Positions 5,630 to 8,368 of a DNA stretch of 8,368 nucleotides are shown piece after piece; position 1 is the stretch's first letter; every line of letters starts with the position of its first letter. The position numbers and the translations under genes were made by a program. Under the pieces are notes generated by a model that saw nothing but the letters and a program-made list of their open reading frames with translations, was not told the DNA's origin and ran no database searches. The DNA is from Candidatus Aminicenantota bacterium (GTDB lineage Bacteria; Acidobacteriota; Aminicenantia; Aminicenantales; Saccharicenantaceae), in assembly GCA_026393955.1 (NCBI GenBank), contig JAPKZE010000130.1, positions 1-8,368 on the forward strand, read 5' to 3'.

Positions 5630-6285
5630 TGGAGACCATCGGCCTCTTCGGCGGGACCTTCGATCCGATCCATATCGGCCACCTGCGCGCGGCCGCCGAG
5701 GTCCGCCGCCGGACCCGGCTCGACCGCATCCTCTTCATCCCCTCGTACCGGCCGCCCCACAAGGCGACGGGCGGGACCGCGCCAGCGGCCGACCGCCTCC
5801 GCATGGTCGAGATCGCCTGCCGGCGGAGGGCCGGCTTCGAGGCTTCGCCGATCGAAGTGGAGGTGCGCGGCAAGTCCTATTCCATCCGGACCCTGGGCCA
5901 CGTCCGCCGCCTCCGGCCCGAGGCCCGGCTGTTCTTCATCGTCGGGATCGACGCCTTTCTGGACATCGGGACCTGGCACGAATACGAGAAGGTCCTGGCG
6001 GAATGCTTCTTCCTCGTGACCGGCCGGCCGGGCTTCGATCTCGAGCGGGCCCGGGGTGTCCTCGGCGGGCGCCTCCGGAGCTCGATCGGGACGCTCGAAG
6101 AGGCCGGGGACCTGGCCGGCGCCGCGCCGCCCCGTTCCCGCGTCATCCTCACCGGCATCCGGGCCCTGGACGTGTCGTCGACGGCCGTTCGGGACCGGGT
6201 CCGTCGCGGCCGCTCCCTCGAAGGCCTCGTGCCCCGGGGCGTCGCCGCTTACATCCGCGAACATCAACTCTACCGAGGACGATAG
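5629..6285 (+). CDS. nadD: nicotinate-nucleotide adenylyltransferase
   Basis: NadD joins nicotinate mononucleotide and ATP to form deamido-NAD in NAD synthesis. The 218 residues match the family length. They show the nucleotidyl-transferase motif GGTFDPIHIGH (8-18), SYRPPHK (39-45), the substrate-site region FFIVGIDAFLDIGTWHEY (102-119) and the C-terminal DVSSTAVRDRVRRG (181-194), equivalent to the ISSTxIR motif. The ATG shares its A with the obg stop codon, so translation is probably coupled to obg. The nadD-rsfS pair is a common bacterial arrangement. Nothing in the sequence suggests loss of function. Confidence 0.97.
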   Translation: METIGLFGGTFDPIHIGHLRAAAEVRRRTRLDRILFIPSYRPPHKATGGTAPAADRLRMVEIACRRRAGFEASPIEVEVRGKSYSIRTLGHVRRLRPEARLFFIVGIDAFLDIGTWHEYEKVLAECFFLVTGRPGFDLERARGVLGGRLRSSIGTLEEAGDLAGAAPPRSRVILTGIRALDVSSTAVRDRVRRGRSLEGLVPRGVAAYIREHQLYRGR

Positions 6286-6290
6286 GAGCC

Positions 6291-6662
6291 ATGGCAGAAA
6301 AGACGATCAAACGGTTCACCAAGAGGACTCTCCCCGCCGCCGTCCGCACGGCCGTCGAAGCCGCCCTGGCCCGCAAGGCCGAAGACCTCTGCGTCCTCGA
6401 CCTCCGCGAGCTGACCTCGTTCACCGACTTCTTCGTCATCGCCCATGGGACCTCGTCGCGCCAGAACGCGGCGATCGCCGAGGCCGTCGTTGCGGCGCTC
6501 AAGCCGGCCGGCCTCCGGCCGATCAGCGTCGAGGGCCGCGACTCGGCCGATTGGGTCCTGGTCGACTACGGATCGATCGTCGTCCACGTCTTCTCTCGGG
6601 CCGCGCGGGAGCATTACTCCCTCGAGAAACTCTGGGGCGACGCCCCCCGCCTGGACTTCTGA
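6291..6662 (+). CDS. rsfS: ribosomal silencing factor RsfS
   Basis: RsfS (formerly YbeB, DUF143) binds L14 on the 50S subunit and blocks subunit joining when nutrients are short. The 123 residues contain the family core: LDLRELTSFTDFFVIAHGTS (37-56), EGRDSADWVLVDYGSIVVHV (81-100) and REHYSLEKLWGDAP (106-119). The ATG lies 5 nt after the nadD stop; AGGAG (6284-6288) is only 2 nt upstream, so initiation probably relies on coupling with nadD or on GAGG at 6275-6278. The N-terminus has ~15 extra basic residues before the conserved helix. In many bacteria rlmH follows rsfS, and an rlmH-like gene follows here too. Confidence 0.96.
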   Translation: MAEKTIKRFTKRTLPAAVRTAVEAALARKAEDLCVLDLRELTSFTDFFVIAHGTSSRQNAAIAEAVVAALKPAGLRPISVEGRDSADWVLVDYGSIVVHVFSRAAREHYSLEKLWGDAPRLDF

Positions 6663-6703
6663 GGAGCCCCGTCCGCCTCCCCGCGGGGAACCCGCACCAG
6701 GGG

Positions 6704-6732
6704 TTGACAAGCCGGTATCGAATCGCTATTGT
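6704..6732 (+). promoter_or_regulatory. strong promoter directly upstream of the rlmH::dksA-like gene
   Basis: A perfect TTGACA (6704-6709), a 17-nt spacer and TATTGT (6727-6732; 4/6) lie in the 88-bp gap after rsfS. Transcription should start near 6739, about 12 nt before the ATG at 6751, leaving almost no room for a Shine-Dalgarno site. GAGGG (6735-6739) is the only candidate, 11 nt upstream. Confidence 0.65.
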
Positions 6733-6750
6733 GTGAGGGCGTTTTCGGCC

Positions 6751-7437
6751 ATGCGCTTGAAATTCCTCTGGCCCGGCAAGACGAAGAGCCCCGAATTCAG
6801 GGGGCTGCAGGGCTTTTACGAGGCGCGCATCAGGTCCCTCGCGGCCGTCGAGATCATCGAGACGCGCGAGGCCCGCGGGCTGGAGGAGAAGCACGCCGCG
6901 AAGATCAAGGACCTTGAGGCGCGCGGGCTCGAAAAGCATCTCGACGGCGCTTACGTGATCTGTCTCGAGGATCATGGGAAGGAGATGACATCCGATGAGT
7001 TCGCCGGCTTCCTCCGGGGGCGCGAAAGAGAGTCGGGAACGCCGCTGGCCTTCGTCGTGGGCGGGTTCCTCGGGCTCGCGGACCGGGTCGCGGAAAGGGC
7101 GGACCTGAAGATGTCGCTGTCGAAGAAGGAGAGCATCATCCGTAAGCTCACCGACACCATCACCGAGAGCAAAGAGATGGAGTCCAACGTCGCCCAGGAC
7201 CTGGTCGACAAAGCCGAAACCTCCTATACTAAGGAATTCCTTCTCAGCCTGTCCGACGGCGAGCGGGAGCAGCTCCTCCAGATCGACGAAGCCCTCAAGC
7301 GGCTCGAACACAGCGAGTTCGGCGTCTGCCAGGTCTGCCAGAAGGAGATCGGCGACAAGCGGCTGCACGCCATCCCCTGGACGTCCATGTGCATCAGCTG
7401 CCAGGAAAAGGCCGAGGAAGAGCTCAGCGCCCAGTGA
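6751..7437 (+). CDS. fusion of a C-terminally truncated RlmH methyltransferase with a DksA/TraR-type zinc-finger protein
   Basis: One uninterrupted 228-residue frame joins two families. Residues 1-~125 resemble RlmH, the SPOUT enzyme that N3-methylates pseudouridine 1915 of 23S rRNA: MRLKFLWPGK at the start, YVICLEDHGKEMTSDEFAGF (68-87), AFVVGGFLGL (100-109) and RADLKMSLSK (116-125). The ~30-residue RlmH C-terminus (TLPHQL...LYRA...PYH), which completes the trefoil knot and the SAM site, is absent. Residues ~121-228 are a DksA/TraR-type protein: an N-terminal helix, DLVDKA (150-155) matching the D-x-x-D-x-A tip of DksA, KEFLLSLSDGEREQLLQIDE, and a C4 zinc finger C193-x2-C196-x17-C214-x2-C217. 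Full DksA binds the RNA polymerase secondary channel. The start is set by the RlmH N-terminus. An internal ATG at 7111 (M121) could start a separate 108-residue DksA-like protein but lacks a good ribosome binding site. The methyltransferase half is probably inactive unless it is complemented in trans. Confidence 0.85.
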   Translation: MRLKFLWPGKTKSPEFRGLQGFYEARIRSLAAVEIIETREARGLEEKHAAKIKDLEARGLEKHLDGAYVICLEDHGKEMTSDEFAGFLRGRERESGTPLAFVVGGFLGLADRVAERADLKMSLSKKESIIRKLTDTITESKEMESNVAQDLVDKAETSYTKEFLLSLSDGEREQLLQIDEALKRLEHSEFGVCQVCQKEIGDKRLHAIPWTSMCISCQEKAEEELSAQ

Positions 7438-8177
7438 CCTTTTCGCCGCGGGCCGCAGGCGCCAGGCTGGCCCGGCTCGTCGAGCTTCTCGTTTTCCCCT
7501 CTTTCTGCCGGCTTTGCCGGGCCCCCCTCGAAGATCCGGGGGAGAGGGTCGTCTGCGGCGCCTGCCTGTCCAAGCTGGCCGCGTACGAGGGGCCGTTCTG
7601 CCCCCGGTGCGGCCGGATCCGCCAGGACGGGGGCGAGGACCATGCCTGCGCGCGCTGCTTGAGTGAGACCCCGGCCTTCACCCGCCACCGCTCCTGCGGC
7701 GTCTACGGCGGAACCCTCAAGGATGTCATCCTGCTCTTCAAGTACCGGAAGTATGCCCCCCTCAGCCGCCCCTTGGCCGGGTTCGCGGACGCGGCCGTCG
7801 GGCCGGACCCGGGGCTGTGGGCGGGGGCGGACTTTCTCGTGCCCGTCCCCCTCCACCCCGCCCGCCGGAGGGACCGGGGCTTCAACCAGGCCCGGCTCCT
7901 GGCCCGGGGCCTGGCCCGGCTGCGGGGGCTCCGCGTCCTCGACGGGTGCCTGGTCAAGGTCCGGAACACCCCGCCGCAGGCCGGCCTGCGGGCCGCGGAC
8001 CGCGAGAGGAACGTCGTTCGGGCCTATGCCGTGCGGCGGCCGGACCGGGTCCGGGGCCGGACCCTCGTCCTGGTCGACGACGTGACCACGACCGGAGCCA
8101 CCCTTCGCGAATGCGCTCGGATTCTCTTGGACGCGGGGGCCAAAGAAGTCAGGGCCGTGACGCCGGCGCAGGCATAA
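7434..8177 (+). CDS. comF: ComF family phosphoribosyltransferase-like protein
   Basis: The 247-residue product is a ComF/GntX-type protein. These are linked to DNA uptake in competent bacteria, although many carriers are not known to be competent. Four CxxC pairs (25/28, 41/44, 56/59, 72/75) form an N-terminal zinc-binding region. The phosphoribosyltransferase domain follows: FLVPVPLHPARRRDRGFNQA (134-153), QAGLRAADRERN (182-193), and the PRPP loop LVLVDDVTTTGATL (211-224). The start is a GTG that overlaps the stop of the preceding gene (GTGA, 7434-7437), a common coupling arrangement; GAGGAAGAG (7414-7422) lies upstream. An in-frame GTG at 7389 would add 15 residues inside the preceding gene and is less likely. 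The gene ends with tandem TAA codons (8175-8180). The ComF C-terminus is complete or short by a few residues. Confidence 0.92.
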   Translation: MTFSPRAAGARLARLVELLVFPSFCRLCRAPLEDPGERVVCGACLSKLAAYEGPFCPRCGRIRQDGGEDHACARCLSETPAFTRHRSCGVYGGTLKDVILLFKYRKYAPLSRPLAGFADAAVGPDPGLWAGADFLVPVPLHPARRRDRGFNQARLLARGLARLRGLRVLDGCLVKVRNTPPQAGLRAADRERNVVRAYAVRRPDRVRGRTLVLVDDVTTTGATLRECARILLDAGAKEVRAVTPAQA

Positions 8178-8182
8178 TAAGG

Positions 8183-8242
8183 GTTCTTCTCCCATCTCAG
8201 AGATTCCCTTTCGAGGCGGCGAGGGAGATGTCTTAAGAGAAC
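8183..8242 (+). other. imperfect long inverted repeat after comF
   Basis: GTTCTTCT...CATCTC (8183-8198) can pair with GAGATG...AGAGAAC (8225-8242), with bulges, and an inner TCCCT/AGGGA (8205-8209/8222-8226) extends the fold. It starts 3 nt after the second TAA and may stabilise or end the comF transcript. No T-run follows directly. Confidence 0.4.
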
Positions 8243-8250
8243 ACCTTTCT

Positions 8251-8304
8251 TCAGATATTTCGCAGAATCGCGGCTTCGAGTGCTCAGCCCCGATTCTGCC
8301 GGGT
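8251..8304 (+). repeat. palindromic intergenic repeat, copy 4
   Basis: GATATTTCGCAGAA (8254-8267) leads into a 14-bp stem with one C-C mismatch, 8262-8275 with 8286-8299 (GCAGAATCGCGGCT / AGCCCCGATTCTGC). The loop has 10 nt. The right flank differs from copies 1 and 3. The inner stem bases differ from copy 3 on both sides yet still pair. Confidence 0.7.
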
Positions 8305-8368
8305 CGCTCCCAAGAGTCCGCTTCCCGCCGCCGGAGGGGCCGCCTTGGTCAGGGGTCGGTGGGGCTTA
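8305..8368. other. right-edge sequence with no visible feature
   Basis: The last 64 bases are G+C-rich. They contain no tRNA and no start with a ribosome binding site that I can identify. Confidence 0.5.

Noticed and set aside
6679..6688. CCCCGCGGGG palindrome after rsfS as a terminator
   Set aside because: A perfect 10-bp palindrome leaves no loop and no T-run follows, so I do not call it a terminator.
7389..7434. Earlier GTG start for comF
   Set aside because: It would translate 15 residues inside the preceding gene with no family similarity. The GTG in the GTGA overlap gives a normal ComF length.
5371..8195. Long minus-strand frames opposite nadD, the fusion gene and comF
   Set aside because: Each is explained as the shadow of a conserved plus-strand gene. 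None has a start signal or domain.

Overview
The window comes from a high-GC bacterial chromosome (roughly two thirds G+C by eye). No plasmid, phage or transposase gene is visible. I cannot name the lineage from sequence alone. The gene set (a NAD-coupled soluble [NiFe] hydrogenase module, an Obg without its OCT tail, and an rplU-rpmA-obg-nadD-rsfS-rlmH-like order) would fit an Acidobacteriota/Aminicenantota-type genome, but that is a guess.

Layout. (1) Positions 1-2056, minus strand: the diaphorase half of a HoxFUYH-type NAD(P)-reducing hydrogenase. hoxF encodes a fused NuoE-like/NuoF-like subunit and overlaps hoxU by 8 nt; hoxU runs off the left edge. hoxY and hoxH would be expected beyond the window. 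(2) 2218-2910, plus strand, divergent from hoxF: an unrecognised lipoprotein with a charged, probably coiled-coil middle. (3) 2937-3695: a tRNA locus with tRNA-Lys(TTT) and tRNA-Glu(TTC) on the plus strand and tRNA-Val(TAC) on the minus strand. About 450 bp without protein genes separate Glu from Val and hold three copies of a palindromic repeat. A fourth copy lies after comF at the right edge. (4) 3729-8177, plus strand: a housekeeping cluster of rplU, rpmA, obg, nadD, rsfS, an rlmH::dksA-like fusion gene and comF. A strong promoter precedes rplU and another precedes the fusion gene.

How the genes fit together. Cluster (4) is mainly ribosome-linked: L21 and L27 are large-subunit proteins, Obg and RsfS act on large-subunit assembly and silencing, and RlmH methylates 23S rRNA. 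NadD makes the NAD precursor that hydrogenases such as HoxFU use, but the two loci are divergent and I infer no co-regulation.

The most unusual item is the gene at 6751-7437. Its first ~125 residues are RlmH-like and stop at the point where the C-terminal, knot-forming segment should begin. The frame then continues directly into a complete DksA/TraR-type protein with an intact C4 zinc finger and D-x-x-D-x-A tip. The second item worth attention is the covarying palindromic intergenic repeat family.
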